Origin: Brachionus manjavacas
Taxonomy: Eukaryota; Rotifera; Eurotatoria; Ploima; Brachionidae
NCBI GenBank assembly: GCA_019054805.1
Contig: JAHQIY010000019.1
Coordinates: 154,001-218,000, forward strand
Length of the DNA stretch: 64,000 bases
Direction of reading: 5' to 3'
In this document: positions 1-13,630 of the stretch, piece after piece
Layout of the letters: every line of letters begins with the position of its first letter
Numbering within the stretch: position 1 is the stretch's first letter
Translations under genes and position numbers: made by a program
Notes under the pieces: generated by a model
Told to the model about the DNA's origin: nothing
The model's input: the letters and a program-made list of their open reading frames with translations, nothing else
Databases searched by the model: none

Positions 1-40
1 GAATTGAAATGATCGAATTGAAGCAAACTTGAGCAACCCC
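1..40. mobile_element. Terminal inverted repeat end of a MITE (copy A)
   Basis: The first 40 bases match the right terminus of the complete MITE at 44788-45131: the run 'ctgaattgaaatgatcgaa' is shared and both end in CAACCCC. The rest of this copy lies left of the window. It sits inside a CLASP intron. Its 9-bp target duplication cannot be tested because the other end is missing. Confidence 0.75.
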
Positions 41-499
41 ACTTTTGCGGTAAGTGAAAAAAAAGTTGTTTCAGTTGTATCTACATTTACAGAAAACCTT
101 TTGACCAGTAGATCAAAATAATTTATAATTAGTTTCCTTTTTATTAGTATTGTAAATATTTAAATTTCACATTTCACAAAAAAATAAAAATCCTTTAATC
201 CTAATATTAAGATTGAGTGAAATTCATGATTCAATAAATTAGTTTTAACAAGATTTACATTTTTTTTAATTTAATGTTTTTAATTGATTTAATTAAGAAA
301 TTTTTAAAATTTTAAAAAAAGTTAATTTTATATTTTTTCAATTTTTTTTGTAAATCGAAATAAAACTAAATTTTAATTTTAATTTTAATTCTTTAACAAC
401 CCTGGCTATTATTTAGGTAATTGAAAAAAAAATTATAATAAAATATAAAATAAAACATGCATATTAGTATATTAGATTAAATATAACACTCACTCTTAC

Positions 500-3400
500 T
501 TCTGTTACTCTATTGCCGCCAATCGATGACGAAAAAGAACGCTCCGAACAAAGACTAGATGTTTCGGACGCTTCATCGGACATGTCATCCCATTTTCGAT
601 TGCGTATCTTCATGTACTAAGACAAAAATTGAAAAATCTTGTAAAAAAAAAGCATTAATATTAAAATATAATTACACTGTATTTGCTTGTAATGCTATGA
701 GCCATTACCGATTCGCCCTCTTGACTATTGCTGAGAGTGCGCACACCAAACCGCTTGCTAGGCGTTTTGCTCGCACTGGCACGTCTCTCACTGCCATAAT
801 CTTAATTAAATAAAAAACAAATCAAACAAACAAAAAAAACAAAAACTTAATTTCTCAGAAAAATACTTGATCTTCTGCCTGGACTTGACTCACGGCTTGA
901 ATTTCGACTGCTAGTCGGTATTCTGGATTTGGCAGATCCGCCCGAATTAGACAAGCCGGAGTTTACTTTGCTCTTGACATGAGCGTAATTGTTGGGCGGC
1001 GGTGTCGATGCTAATTCAGACAAATTATTTAATATTGAATTGGTGATCAGAGGTGATGTGTGGCCATTAGAGTATGAGCTATTTAGGTTATTTGTTATAT
1101 AGTTATATTTTGGAGATGGCGAGGTGGAGCGCGAGCCCGGCTGGGACTGTACTATGCGAGAAGTTGATTTACTAGGAGTTGGTACTGCTATCCGACTATT
1201 CACTACTGGTATGCGAGCAGCTATTAAAAGCTTGTTTAGAACTAATCTATTCTAGTTAAATTAAAAGGAGAAGATATTTTACCTGGCTCGGTCGAGTTGG
1301 GCATTGGTATGCGCGAACCTTGGAAGAGAAAAAAAATTGTTTTTTAATTATTTTCTAATATATTTTTAAAATTGACAAAAAGCATTTAAGCAGAAGGAAC
1401 ACAACACCAACAACAAAAAAATACAAAAGAGCCAAGCAATATTTTTAAAACAGTAAATGGTAATTTAAATTACCAGGTCTTAATTTCTGGACTGGTCTAG
1501 CACTTTTTATTTGTGTGAATAAGGACGACCTAGATGCTAAATCGAAGCTAAAATCATCACATTTTAACAAGTCGGTGTTCTCGAGCTCATTTGCGGCAAG
1601 TATTTCGCTTGCCTCTATTGACGAATTATTTAAATAGTTAACTAAATAAAAAATTCAAATAGTAATAGTTTAGTCTAAAAAAATCATGTTTTTCTGTGAC
1701 CATTTCACTTGGAACAAAAAAGCTGCACGATATCCTATTTATCTAAAGATTTTTTATTTTAAGCACTGTAATCACTTCTAGTAACATTTTTTGTTGTTGT
1801 AACAATCATTCTAAATGCTCAACTTAATAAAAATAATCTCAAATAAAGGCTGGCTACCGTAATAAAAAACACTTTTCTTTTTCTTCTTTAATTTAATTTT
1901 TTTTCTTTAATTTGAAGTAGCTGAAGCAAAAAAAAATGATTAAATGTAATTAACTATTAGAATATATCTATTTTTTAATTCTCTTTAACATTTTTTTAAA
2001 CTTTTTTTACTTTATTTTGCCCCAAAAAATTATGTAATTTTTTTTTAATTAAAAAAAAAAAAAAATAATAAATAAATTTGTCTTTTTAAAAGGTAATTTA
2101 GTTTTCAATTATTGGTATTTTTATTTGCATTATTATTAGATTATTGAAAAAGCAAATTTTTATCTTCAAAATTGTACAAATATTTTCTAGCCAGAAAAAA
2201 GTTGGTCCAAAAGATCTAGATAATAGTCAAGATTCTATTTAATTCAATATCTAATTTAATAAGTCGAAGTAAAATAGTCAATTTTAGCTCTTTAAAATAT
2301 CCCAGTGAAAAAAATAATTACTTAAAATTCGAACAAAATTTTAATAGATGTTTATTGAAAAATATGAAATTGAAGTTCGATTGATATTTTAATACTCTTT
2401 TGAATTCGATTTGAAAATCTCATAGTGTCTCTTAGGCTTTCCAGCGTTTAAATCATGATCGAATGATTAAATCATTTTCTATTTTTTTTGACGCGTTTAT
2501 TATATTTTAAGATTAAACATGATTTTTGTAAATTTTTTCCTATGGGTTTGAGTATTAAATATTAAACCTCCGCTAGTAACAATGCATTGAGTTACTTTCT
2601 TAAATTATGATTAATCTTTATTTTTTTATTAGTTATACAATATCTTGGTAGTTAAAAAAAGTAAACTAATTTTCTTTCTTTATTAAGGTAAATGAACATT
2701 TTATTTGTAATTTTTAATAAGGCTATCAGTATGAAATTTAATTAAAAAAATGATGAAAAAATATTTTTTTTAAACCTTTTTCAATTAAACACAAAATGTT
2801 TATTATCTCAATTAAATAAAAAAATATTTTTTTTCCCAAATCGATCTTTATTTGATATTTATAAAATATTTATTTGTAAATTTTAAAGACAAATTTGAAA
2901 TCCTCATTTAAGCAGCCAACATCCAAATTAAAGCTTTAAATGATTTTTTAGCATCAATTAAAATATATTACAGCGAAAAAAAGTAAAATGTTGTATTGAA
3001 AAATTTTAAAATATTTATTTTGATTTTATTTTATTTAAGACAAAAATTCATATAATTTTCTTCTTAATTAAATATTAAACAAATCATGTTTAATAAAGTT
3101 TAAAAATTTTATATTTAAAAAATTGATAAAAAATGCTTTCTTTTAAATAAAAATTAAAAATTTTAATTTCAAATTTACTTTTGATCATAAACTTGAATTT
3201 GCCTAAAAGATTCTAATATTTTTGAAATTAATGCCAAAAAAGTTTTTAATCGTAAATGTTTTTTTTTTCTAATAAAAATAAATGTCAAAACTCATTAAAG
3301 CAATTACTCAATTTTTTTAAACTTTATTCTTTTAAATTCTGTTCTATGATGGCGTTTCGCATTTCGCAATTAATAACAAAAAATTAAAAATGAACTATTT

Positions 3401-6400
3401 TGAATTTTGGTAAATTCTTCTTTTTTTTTTGATAATGTAATTCTCAAATTCGAGAAAAAAATTAATCTTTCTTCAATTACAATTTCATTTAAGTGAATTG
3501 TTAAAATTGTTTGATTTTTATCGAATTTTCTTAACTTTTATTTTTCTATTTTTTTGTCTTAGAGTAAAACCTTATAGAAATGGTTTGCATGTTGCTCTAA
3601 ATGACTACAGTGTGATCAATTAAATTTAGCTCAAATAAAAATTTTGGATTTTTTTGGTTGATTTATTTAGCGCGATTACTACATTAAAAAAAAATAAAAA
3701 ATTTCTAAAAAAATTTTTTTGTTCATGGTCATCCCAAAACATGTATAAACACAAATTTAAGTAATTAGTGGAAAAAAAAAAAAGAAAAAAACGTAAAAAA
3801 AATGAAAAAAAAATAGACAAAAAATCGGTCAACACTTACTTAACGATGAATTAGATCGCGGATTTTTGATGTCAACAGCACTAGTCGATCGTTTAATTTT
3901 AGAATTGACTGGAGCAGTTAAACGACCGTCGGTGTTGTCGCACGCATTTACTAAGCTTTTCACCGAACCATTCTGACCCTGTGCGCCATTGCCGAGCAAA
4001 TTTTTGACTTTTTTTTCAAAAGAGTTAAACAATGCATCGGCTTGAGACGGAAAGTGGTTGTGAAAGCTCCAGAAGGCTTTGCGTGCCAAAACTCTGGCAT
4101 CGGCATCGGCGTCCAGCACGCCCTTTTTGATGGCATTCGACAAAATTTGCACAGACCGTTCCAAATAGTGCGTGTCCCATGTCTGCAGCATTTGGTGCAG
4201 GTATTCGCAGCAAGCGCGTCTAATCTCTTTGGAGCGTGACTCTAGACCGTTGGTAATAAACGGTATCAATTTGGCCGAGTGCACATTTTCGATAATGAAT
4301 CGTAGCGCAATCAAACTGCTTGTGGCCATTATTTTGGCGCTGTTCTGCAGCAAATTGATCAAATTGGCCATTTGAACTTCCATGAATATGTCCAGTTTGT
4401 TGCCGAACGTCTGCGCCAAATAGGCCAGTGTGATGCATGCCTCGCGCACTACCTGTGAGCGCAGGTCTTTGGTCTGGGAGGTGAATTGGGCCGCTGTTTT
4501 TCTAATCACTTCGTACACTTCGGACTCGTAGTTTTCTCGCGATGCAATGACCAGACCGCGCACCCGTTTCAAAGCGTTCATTCGACCTGCCCAATCTTCT
4601 GCGTTGCCCAGCGCCTCGCATATTTGATTTATGTGCTGATCGACGTCTCTTGAACTGTACACCTTTTAACAAATGTTTTTAGTTAAAATGGATCTTTTTT
4701 TTGTCCTATTTAGTAATTTAATTACGTTTATTGACGGCGCTTTGTCGAACTCCGACAAAAACACGTTTTCGTCCACGGCTCCAGCGCCTCCTTAAAAAAA
4801 CAACAATACAATTTTGTTTCCATTCATTCACACAAACACACACACACACACATTAAATATAATTTGGATAATAATATTTTTTTCTAATAATTAAGAAACA
4901 AAAAATGAGTAAAATGAGTAATATTCTATTTATGCCAAAAAAATAAAAACAAAAAAAATCTAAAGTAGAAGCCGCATTAAATTCGGTTTGAATTAATCAT
5001 AAACAATAGCAAATAAATATATTTTTTCTAATGCAATTGCTAATCTGAATGCCCTAAGCGAGCATTTAATCCAATTCAATTAGCCTAAACAAGGTTCCAA
5101 AGACTAAAGACAAAAAAACGGTCGCTTTCAAACAATGGGACAACAAAAAATAAACTCTTAGACACAAACAGATAGAGTACTACTACCTTTGGAACTAGTG
5201 CAACATCTAGTCAAAGACACTGACCGAACTGAATAATTTAATTAGAAACAAATAAAAAAGAAAAAAAACAATTATTGAATATTGATAGTTTACCTGCTGA
5301 TGAAGAGGCTGCACGCGGTGGCACTGATGATTTGGACAGAGCTATTTTAGAATGTGGCCTTTGCATTGTTTTGGTTGTTGTCGACGATAAAACACTGCTG
5401 GTGCTTGTATCAGCTATACAAGTTGATCCGCTACTCGTCTCTAAAGTCGAATTTTTGTTCAATGAAATCGACGAAGAGCTTTTTACTTTAAAAATGAAAA
5501 AAAAATATATATATAAATTTTGTTAATAACAACAACAAAAATTATTATTGATTTATTTATGTTAAGACGAAATGCGTTGAAAATATGAGCTATTTAGTAT
5601 ACGCGTTTCGTAAGAAAAGAGAGAACGAAAGAGAAAGAGAGAGAGAGAGAGAAAGAGAGAGTATAATCAAAGCTCGTAGAAGATTCACTCACTTAACTCT
5701 AATGCAAATAAAAATTAATGTTTGTCGCGGCCAAATCTAAATAGATAATTTTAATTATTTGCACTAGGACTGGGTTACTATAGAAATATGCGACTGACCT
5801 TTATCATTCACACAAATCGATTTTAAAAACGCCAATAAATTAAAACAAAAATACTAAAAAAAAAATTTTTTTTCTTCTCCTAATTACAAATTTAATCTCT
5901 AATTTAAGACCATTTTAATCCATTACACACACACACAAACACAAGCACACACCAATGTTTGCTTATTTTTTCAAAGTGACATAATTTTAAAGAAATTTTC
6001 TTTTGCTACTTCAAAGGCTTGCTAAACAAACCAGTGAAGTTTTAAATGGAATTTATATGTTATTGTTTTGAATAAATTAATAAATTAGCATAATGGTGTA
6101 GTAGTGACCATTGAGAGGATTACCATCGGTGTCGGTGGGCGGATCGTCGAGCAGGTCTATGGTGCGGTCGGGGTCGGAGCCGGAGTCGCTGCTGCCGGAC
6201 TGCAGCGGCTCGTCGTGGTGGAAAAATTTTGTGTAACTGGAGCGCATGATGGCCGTGCTCTTGTTGTTTATGTACGAGCTGCTGATTATGTCCGGGTTTT
6301 TGAGTTGAGTGCGTTGCGAGCTGAAAACATTGCGTTTGGTGATGAGACACGTTTTTTTGTCGATAGGCGTCGCTACCACATTTAGCTCGTTTTGGTTGAA

Positions 6401-9400
6401 ACAAAAAAATTGGGTCGATGGACCCAAAAATTGTTCCATTAGGTTCGGATTCATGTCAGTCAAAGAGTCAAACTCGAATCATATAGAAAACTCTGTGTCT
6501 AGATTGAATTAAATATTTTTTATTTAGTTAAAAAGAAAAAAGACACAAAAAGAGGGGAGAAACAAAAAAAAAGTTCATCGAAAAGGTCACTGATCGTGTC
6601 ATTTTAAAGGCAGACATTAAATTCTACATTTTCGACTTTGTTGCTATGCAGACTGGATGTCCATCAAACAACTAGAACGCGTTCAATCAATGCAATATTA
6701 GAGAGAGAGAGAGAGAGAGAATGAAAAAAAATGACAAAATATTTTCGAATCTAGTTAAAATAGCTAGGAAAATATACGAACCAGAAACCGAATAAGTTCA
6801 GTGGACTATTATTGTTGTTGTCAGAATAAAAGAATGGTAAATATTTATTCTATGACAAAAACAACCCCAAAATTACATAACTAAGATATCCGCGCCTATT
6901 TCATTCATTGGATTAGTTAAACTATGTCCACATAAGCACACACACACGGCAACTTAGAAAAAGCTAAACAGATGACTTAATCCAGAATTATACGAATCGG
7001 ACGTTTACGCTTCAACTAGAACAACATCATAAATTAGGACACCAACAACTCAACGAGTTTATATTTGAAAAAAAAAGACTCGACATAAATAGCCCTAATC
7101 CAAATCTCTTTTTTTTATATATATATCAATAAAATTTTGTTGTTATTGTTTTTTGTTTGTCTTTGTAGAACAATTTATTTATATGAGAGTAAATTTCCGA
7201 AAGCAAAAGAAAAAAAAAGTCTAATTGTCTTCCAATTTATCTTTTTCTCACAACCACACAGACCAAATTGTTTTTTGCTTGCAGAAGTGAAATTGTTAAA
7301 ATCAAATCTGTAGCCGGGCCGAGTACAAAAAAAAACAAAGAAAGAAAGAAGAAGAAAAAAAAGTAACCCGAATCCGTTACTATCAAATGGTTGTGCAATA
7401 TTTGAATGAGATTACAATTTAGTGATAACTAACTTTGACAATATAATTTATCTCTATTGTATTTCAAGCAAATGAGAAAAAAAACAAGCCCAAACAAAAC
7501 CAAAAGCAAATTAGTAATAAAATTAAAGCCAAGAATAGTTAGGTTTTATTGTTATTTGCAAAACTAGCTAGTAATAATAGCAATAGTATTATTTGTAGTA
7601 CTAGTAGTAGTAGTGGTTGTGGTGGTAGTGGTGGTGGTGGTGGTGGTGATCGTGGAGGTAGAGGCTCGTTTATTTTTGTTTTTTTAGAAGAAAAAAAATT
7701 TCAGGTCGTGGTCTCTAGTTGATGAAAAAATCAACCGACACAAAAAATAAAAAACACTTGAAACAAATAGCTTTTCTTTCCAAATCTAGTCAAGTTAATT
7801 TAATTTCTCATTTGAATAAATAGCCACTGAACGCTAGTGCAAACAATGCCACTTAATTCTCTCAAACACACACTCAACCCCTATCAGCAGCATCTATTCT
7901 TAATTAAGCACAAAAAGCATTCAGAACATTTTTAATTAAAATTCATCATTTTAGCCAACTTTAAAAGCTTGTTAGCCAAGTAAGCTCGACAAATATTAAA
8001 CTTATCCCAAAAGCGCTCGGCACGAAATCTGTCATTTCTGAAAAACAATCTCTAACTGTTCTCACTAGTCTGACCTCTTTCTAAGAACAATGCTGCGCTT
8101 CAACTATCAAAAGATCATTCGTTTATCTCATTTATCCGATATGCTGCTCTTCCAATTCTCTAAGGTCTTCTCATTTCATACATTAACATTTGCAAAGGTT
8201 ACTTCTCCTCGTGTTTATCTTTACGCCCGAATTAACTCTTAAAATTTTTTTTCTCTACTCAAATATTTCTCTAAAGCATTTTAAATAAAAACGAAAAAAA
8301 AAATTCAGACTAAAAATTACACATTAGGCTCTTCTAGTATGTAATGAGAATACTTAGTTTTTTTTATTCCGACTAATCGATCGAATTTTAGGCCTTAAAA
8401 TTTAAAACAATGCAAAGTGAGCATGAAAGCTTTAAAATTGTCTTAAAATCTTGAAAAAATTTATTTTGTTTATAAATTTTAAATATAATAAAATTTAAGT
8501 TGAGGTTTAAAGTGCTCTGATTCATTATGAAAATAAAATAGAGCCAAGTCTAAAAATTAAAAAATCTATTCTTTTATTATTATGTTTTTCTTTTGACCAA
8601 AAAAGATCTGTGCCAAAATAATTAAATTAATTGCTAGACAGCTTTTTAGAGAATTAAATTTGAAAAGATCGCAAATTTTTTTCAATTTATTGCACAATTG
8701 TGAGCAAAAACCAAGCAATAAAACCTCTGGGTGCTAAAAGAGCATTTAATGGTCTATGGAGACTAGTGCGATTAAATACTATCAAACAAATTTGTGACTT
8801 TTTCTGTTATTAAATTTGTTGAATTTATTGCGAAATTTTTTTGTAAACGCTCTTGTCCTTGAGAGTGCCTTGTGCTTGTGTTATCAAGTGTCTGGTGTAG
8901 TTCGAAGCAAAGAAAAGACTTTATATTAAATCCGAATCGGACTAAAAAAGTTTAAAAACAAACAAATTTGATTTTCCAAGAAATTAAATTAAAAGGGAAT
9001 TATAAAAATAAACTTTAAAAAAAAAAAAATTTCTAAATTTTCATACAACAATAAAACACTCATTTGTGTAACTTGGCGAAAATTTAATTTTTTTTTTTCT
9101 TTTTTATTAGAAAAATTTTAGGCTTTCGTATCGGTTTTCTTAAATTTTTTATTAAAATCTGTCATTATTTCAAGACTTATCAATTAAATATAAAAAGACC
9201 GTCTGACAAATGAGAAAATCTAATTTTACTTATGCTCAGTTAAATAAAGTATTCGACTTTATCAGCACTAGCGAAAATCAACACCATTAGAAACTTGATC
9301 CCAAATTGTATCTAAACACAATTATAAAAATTACAAAAATAAAAGTTTAATCCCAACTCTTGATCACTTAATCTATTAAATTAAAGTTATCAAAAAAGAT

Positions 9401-10719
9401 TAAAAAAAAATTGCTACTCTCATTTTTTAATTTAAATTAAAATACTAGCAAAATTCATTCATAAGTCTAATTGACGTAATCATCAATTTAGCAACAAAAA
9501 GTAAAACAAAGGTTGTTGTCTAAAAAAAAATTATCTAATCTTAAATTTTTCAAAAAATTCGGTAAAATGGTTGCAAAATTTTCCAAGACTGTTTGTATTG
9601 ATTGAAAAAATAAAAAAACAAATATTAATTATCTATTTTAGTAAGTGAGTGAGTGAGTGAGTGAATGACAACTAGAAAAAAAATATCTAAATGATTCTAA
9701 AAGTATCTTGAAGTAAATAATAGTTTTTGAATTTTTGTACAAATTTTCGAATTGCATAATCATTAACGAAAAATACACTTAAGTGTAAATTTAATCTTTT
9801 TAAATATTTGAAATATTTCTTGAACAAAATGTCATCTATTCGATGACATAAAAAAAGTAGCCTTTTAAATTACCTGGCTTGGGCAAACCATTGGACGACT
9901 CTTTCATTTTACCATGCTTCAAGACGTCATCAAATTTTGAAAATATTAATTTCACTCTAATGATTTTAAAATTTAGCAATAAATAATTACAATCACACAA
10001 CTAATTACTTTTCCTCTGGCAATTGCTTTTTTTTCAACTCATTACGCAATCTATCACCGACTGTTTTGTACACTTCAACTAGACACACAAGCGCTTTTTC
10101 TCTCACAAATTGATTTTGATCGGTCATCAATTTCACCACAAATGTGACCATTTTTCCCAAGTGCATGCTTGTAGCGCCAAATTTGTCAAAAGCCTCGATC
10201 AACAAATCGAGTGTTTCTTCCCTAATTTTGGCAATTTTGTGATTGAAACCCGCATTCAGTCGGTCCCAAATGAACTATTATTTTTTAATGTTATTACATT
10301 TCATTAATAAAGTTTAGATGGAAATTTTTTTCAATTATTTTTACCGAGGGACCATAAGTGGCCATCATGAACAGAAGTATATTTTTGGATGCAGCTCTCA
10401 CTTGTTCCTTCGAATCGCCTAGTCTGTCAACAATATGCACAATGATATCAATGCAGTAATTCTGCAATTTTTCATGCATGTGCTCAATAAGCAGTTGGAT
10501 AATGGTCAGGCCGTTGATTGATATTTTGAAATTACTGCTGCTAACCCACGCCATTATTGAGTTGCAGAACGAGTTCAAGTCAGTGCAATGCAGGCTGCAG
10601 TGCGGCTGTTTGAGGAACCATTCGAGCTGGATGTAAACCTCAAGTCTCACATTGGTGTCTTTGGACGAAATTATTTCTGAAAAGTCGTCCAAAGATCGAA
10701 AAGCGCATTCCGAATCCAT
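500..10719 (-). CDS. CLASP: CLASP (CLIP-associating protein), N-terminal half, runs off the left edge
   Basis: This is a microtubule plus-end-tracking protein that promotes rescue and tubulin incorporation. Exons I can support, 5' to 3': 10719-10345 (start codon), 10274-10009, 9956-9874, 6472-6124, 5485-5294, 4790-4726, 4662-3840, 1641-1474, 1318-1283, 1220-867, 800-709, 616-500. The first two exons encode TOG1 (for example LDLLIEAFDKFGA, RLGDSKEQVRAA). Exon 4662-3840 is TOG2, with the family hallmarks KDLRSQVVREACIT and DADADARVLARK. The linker is Ser-rich and has SRIP sequences (SRIPMP at 1318-1283; KSRIPTS in 1220-867) of the SxIP type that binds EB1, then the typical RNSSRESSP and SETSSLCSERS blocks. 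Reading phase is consistent from 6472 leftwards. Exon 9956-9874 ends in phase 1 while 6472 opens in phase 0, so at least one exon in that 3.4-kb intron is unresolved. The C-terminal TOG domains are outside the window. Confidence 0.93.
1642..3839. other. CLASP intron, no gene seen
   Basis: This is a 2.2-kb intron between the TOG2 exon and the Ser-rich linker exon. It is composed of A/T homopolymer runs. I see no coding signal, element terminus or structured repeat in it. Confidence 0.7.
5618..5661. repeat. GA microsatellite
   Basis: An interrupted (GA)n tract in a CLASP intron. Similar GA tracts lie at 6701-6720, near 41897-41927 and near 43513-43545, the last two flanking the first Sox gene. 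Confidence 0.9.
6473..9873. other. Large CLASP intron with microsatellites; a missing exon likely
   Basis: This 3.4-kb intron separates TOG1 from the first linker exon. It holds a GA tract (6701-6720), a GTA/GTG tract (7602-7662) and a GTGA tract (about 9646-9666). The stretch around 7850-8250 is less AT-rich than the rest but has no open frame. The phase mismatch between flanking exons implies a further small exon here that I could not place. Confidence 0.6.
7602..7662. repeat. GTA/GTG trinucleotide tract
   Basis: A run of GTA then GTG triplets in the large CLASP intron. On the minus strand one frame reads as poly-Thr between an AG and a GT, but its phases do not fit the neighbouring CLASP exons, so it is treated as a simple repeat. 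Confidence 0.8.
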
Positions 10720-13630
10720 TCAGAATATCTAAATGCAAAAACAAGCTGAAAATTAGCTTATTATTAGCTTAAACACTTCAACAGCCTGTCTATTATAACA
10801 TTTATTAATCAATGCCGAGGATTTACAAATTTTATGATAAAAAATTTGAATAATAATCTCGCTAATAATCACATCATAAATGTAAACTAACAAATGTAGA
10901 ATTTATGGTTAAAAGAAAATTTAGCTGTCATGACCAAACGATCCAATGTGTGTTGCTTTTTTTTGATACCAATTATAATAAAAAAATTAATCCTCTTAAT
11001 TTATTTAATTTATTACTTTTTAAAAAATCTATCGAATACATAGATTGAACTCAAAGCTAGTTGAATGAAGGTATTCAATTAATAAAAAAATAATTTGGCC
11101 TTATTAAGATAGCTTATCTGGCAATTGACCGAAAAGTTCAATAGTACGAGTCTATTCCAACAAAAAAAAAGACAAGATTTTTTTTGTTTGATCGGTCAAT
11201 AAATTTAAAAAAAATGAGAAATATTGCCTCTTTAATAATAGAGACATATTTAAGATTTTTTTTTAATTGGTTCCAATTAGAGTATTTGAGTATGTATACG
11301 ATTCATATATTATAATTAAAGAAAAATTCATTAGTTGAAGCTGATTTTTTTTAAAATAATTTCTTTAGAATAATTTTCGGGAGTTTTTTTTCTTTATAAT
11401 CAAAAAGAGATTTCAACTATTTTTCTAATTGGTTTTTGGATAATTAATTTTTTCTAGATTCTTGAATAGTCTGGTGATCAAGATTCGCTCGGACTCAATT
11501 TTGTTTTTCTTTCAAACTATTTCAAAATGTCATTAGCAAATATTTTGACAAACTTTTTTTAACTAGAGTTAAGACCGAAGCCAATGTTGATTTAAGGTAT
11601 TAGAATAAACTAAATTATAATTGTCAAATAGATAGAAAATATTTTTTTGAAAATTTAAATTTAGATTAGCTAATTTTTTATTTAATGGTTTGTTTATTTT
11701 TTGTACTTAAAAATCTTTTTTACACTTATAAAAAAAAATAAAAAAATAAAGCCGATGAATAAGATTCGATGTTTACAACACTTCATTTAACTTTGAAAAA
11801 AATTTAATCAAAAACAAAAATATTTTTCTTAATAAAATTTAATATTAAACTAGGTGTTTTTGCATATGAATTTTTAATTTGAACCAAAATATGTAATGTT
11901 TGTTTTTTCGTTTATGAATGCGACTTTCTTGAGATTTAAAGCAATTTCGACAAGCTTTAATATTGCTCATTTTTGTATTTTTTTGACACTATTGAAAGTT
12001 TTCAACATTTAATTATTCTATTGACAAATAAATTATAACTTGACAAATTAATACTCTCATTCTAATTAATTGATTTTAAAAATTTTGAAAAGAATAAAGT
12101 TTTTTTAAAAATTTCTTTATTTTTACCTGTTTAGTTAAAACTACAAAAAAATATTATACTTTTAATTATTTACGGAAGATAATGAAGGAATATTGAAATG
12201 TAAAGTATGATCGAATTAAAGCTTGAAAAATTCTAGCTTTTTTATGCTAAGATAAATTCTTATTTCATATAAACAAAGACAATAGGCTTCGAAATTTTTA
12301 ATTCATACAATATATGCAATAATTATGGTTTTGGATTGATGGGAAATTCTACAGCTAAGATAAAAAAGACTAAATAACTTTTAACCTTTAAAAAATAAAT
12401 CAGATTTTTAAATTATTAAGCGACCATATTACCAAAGAAAACCTAAAAAAAAATAAAAGAGAAAGACTTAAAAATCAGCTTAAATCATCAATTGGATTTT
12501 GAGTCCATTAAAAAGTGTCTACAAAATTTAAAACTTAAGCCACAGAAAAGAACATTTAAAATTTTTATTAAAATCTATTTACCTGGATCTCGAACCGAAA
12601 TAGAACTGGAATAGTTGGAAATTAAAAATAATTTTAACTATCGTTTATAAAACTGATCGATTGAATTAATCAAATCCTAAATACAAAATATTAAATGAAA
12701 CACAATATTACAATAAAACTTTGTAAATTAAATTTTAACTTTGGGTGAATCTTGTATCTATTTTCTTTTTATTTTTTTAGTTTAATTTTAAGTTTCTGTG
12801 GTAATTATGCATAATAAAATATCTTTTTTTATACTCTGTAATTTATATATTTATATTTTATTTCTTTTAACTTTTAAAACAAAAACTTAACAAAACTTTT
12901 TTTTTCAACATCGCCGAATCTGGTGTAATATTCATGAATAAATCAAATTTAATTAATAATTTTTATAATAGATATATGGTTTGGATTAAAATAACTAAAA
13001 TTTATTTATTGTTTTTTTTTTTTAATTCTTATCATATCGTTCCGAAAATTTGTCATAAGTAAATAAGAAATAGAATCATTTAATCAGAAAATTATATTTA
13101 CTGACGAATCTTTATTTTATACAAATAAAGTAATGAAAAAATTGAATTTGGTCAGTTAGAGTGCTACTTTTTTGTGAAAAATACTCATGGTTAAAAGAAT
13201 TTAAATAAAAACTAATTTAGTACAAAATTCCAATAAAAAATAAGGAATGAAATTAGTCATTCATAAAATACGTGCAATCATTTTTTAATATGTAAAAGAT
13301 AATTAAATCCAAATTTTTGAATTAGCAAAAAAAATTTTTGTCAAATTTAAAATGCATTTTAAAGAATAAGTCAATAATTTTATGTACAGCGTGTTGAAAA
13401 TATAAATTATCTTTAAACTTTAAAAAAAAGTTCAAAACTTATGACTATTAAAAAAACCACATAAATAAGTACTCAAATAAATTGACCGAAATTGAGTTTA
13501 TTGAGTAAATAGAACAAGTTTTAGCTTTATTCAGCAATTCAAGATAATTTTCATAAATAAAAAGTTTAAAGTCCAATTTTATTTATTCAATATAAATTTT
13601 AATGTAAAATAATTTTTATTTAAATTCAAA
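10720..13630. other. Intergenic region between CLASP and HSDL2 (divergent)
   Basis: The two genes are transcribed away from each other. An AG acceptor-like site (10730-10729 on the minus strand) lies 9 bases before the CLASP start, so the CLASP mRNA probably has an upstream noncoding exon or a trans-spliced leader. An exon-shaped 23-base segment at 12605-12583 (minus; preceded by TATTCCAG, followed by GTAAAT) could be such a 5' exon. The rest is low-complexity AT sequence. Confidence 0.5.

Noticed and set aside
3626-3835. A 69-residue Phe-rich frame next to the TOG2 exon
   Set aside because: It comes from poly-A/T in the intron and continues past the strong GTAAGT donor at 3839.
4042-4438. 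Overlapping open frames on both strands inside the CLASP TOG2 exon
   Set aside because: They are antisense or shifted shadows of a clearly conserved coding exon.
6104-6404. Open frames opposite the CLASP linker exon
   Set aside because: Mirror frames of the GC-richer coding exon 6472-6124, which keeps splice phase with its downstream neighbours.
7602-7662. Poly-Thr-coding exon on the minus strand
   Set aside because: Simple GTA/GTG repeat; the phases do not bridge the flanking CLASP exons.
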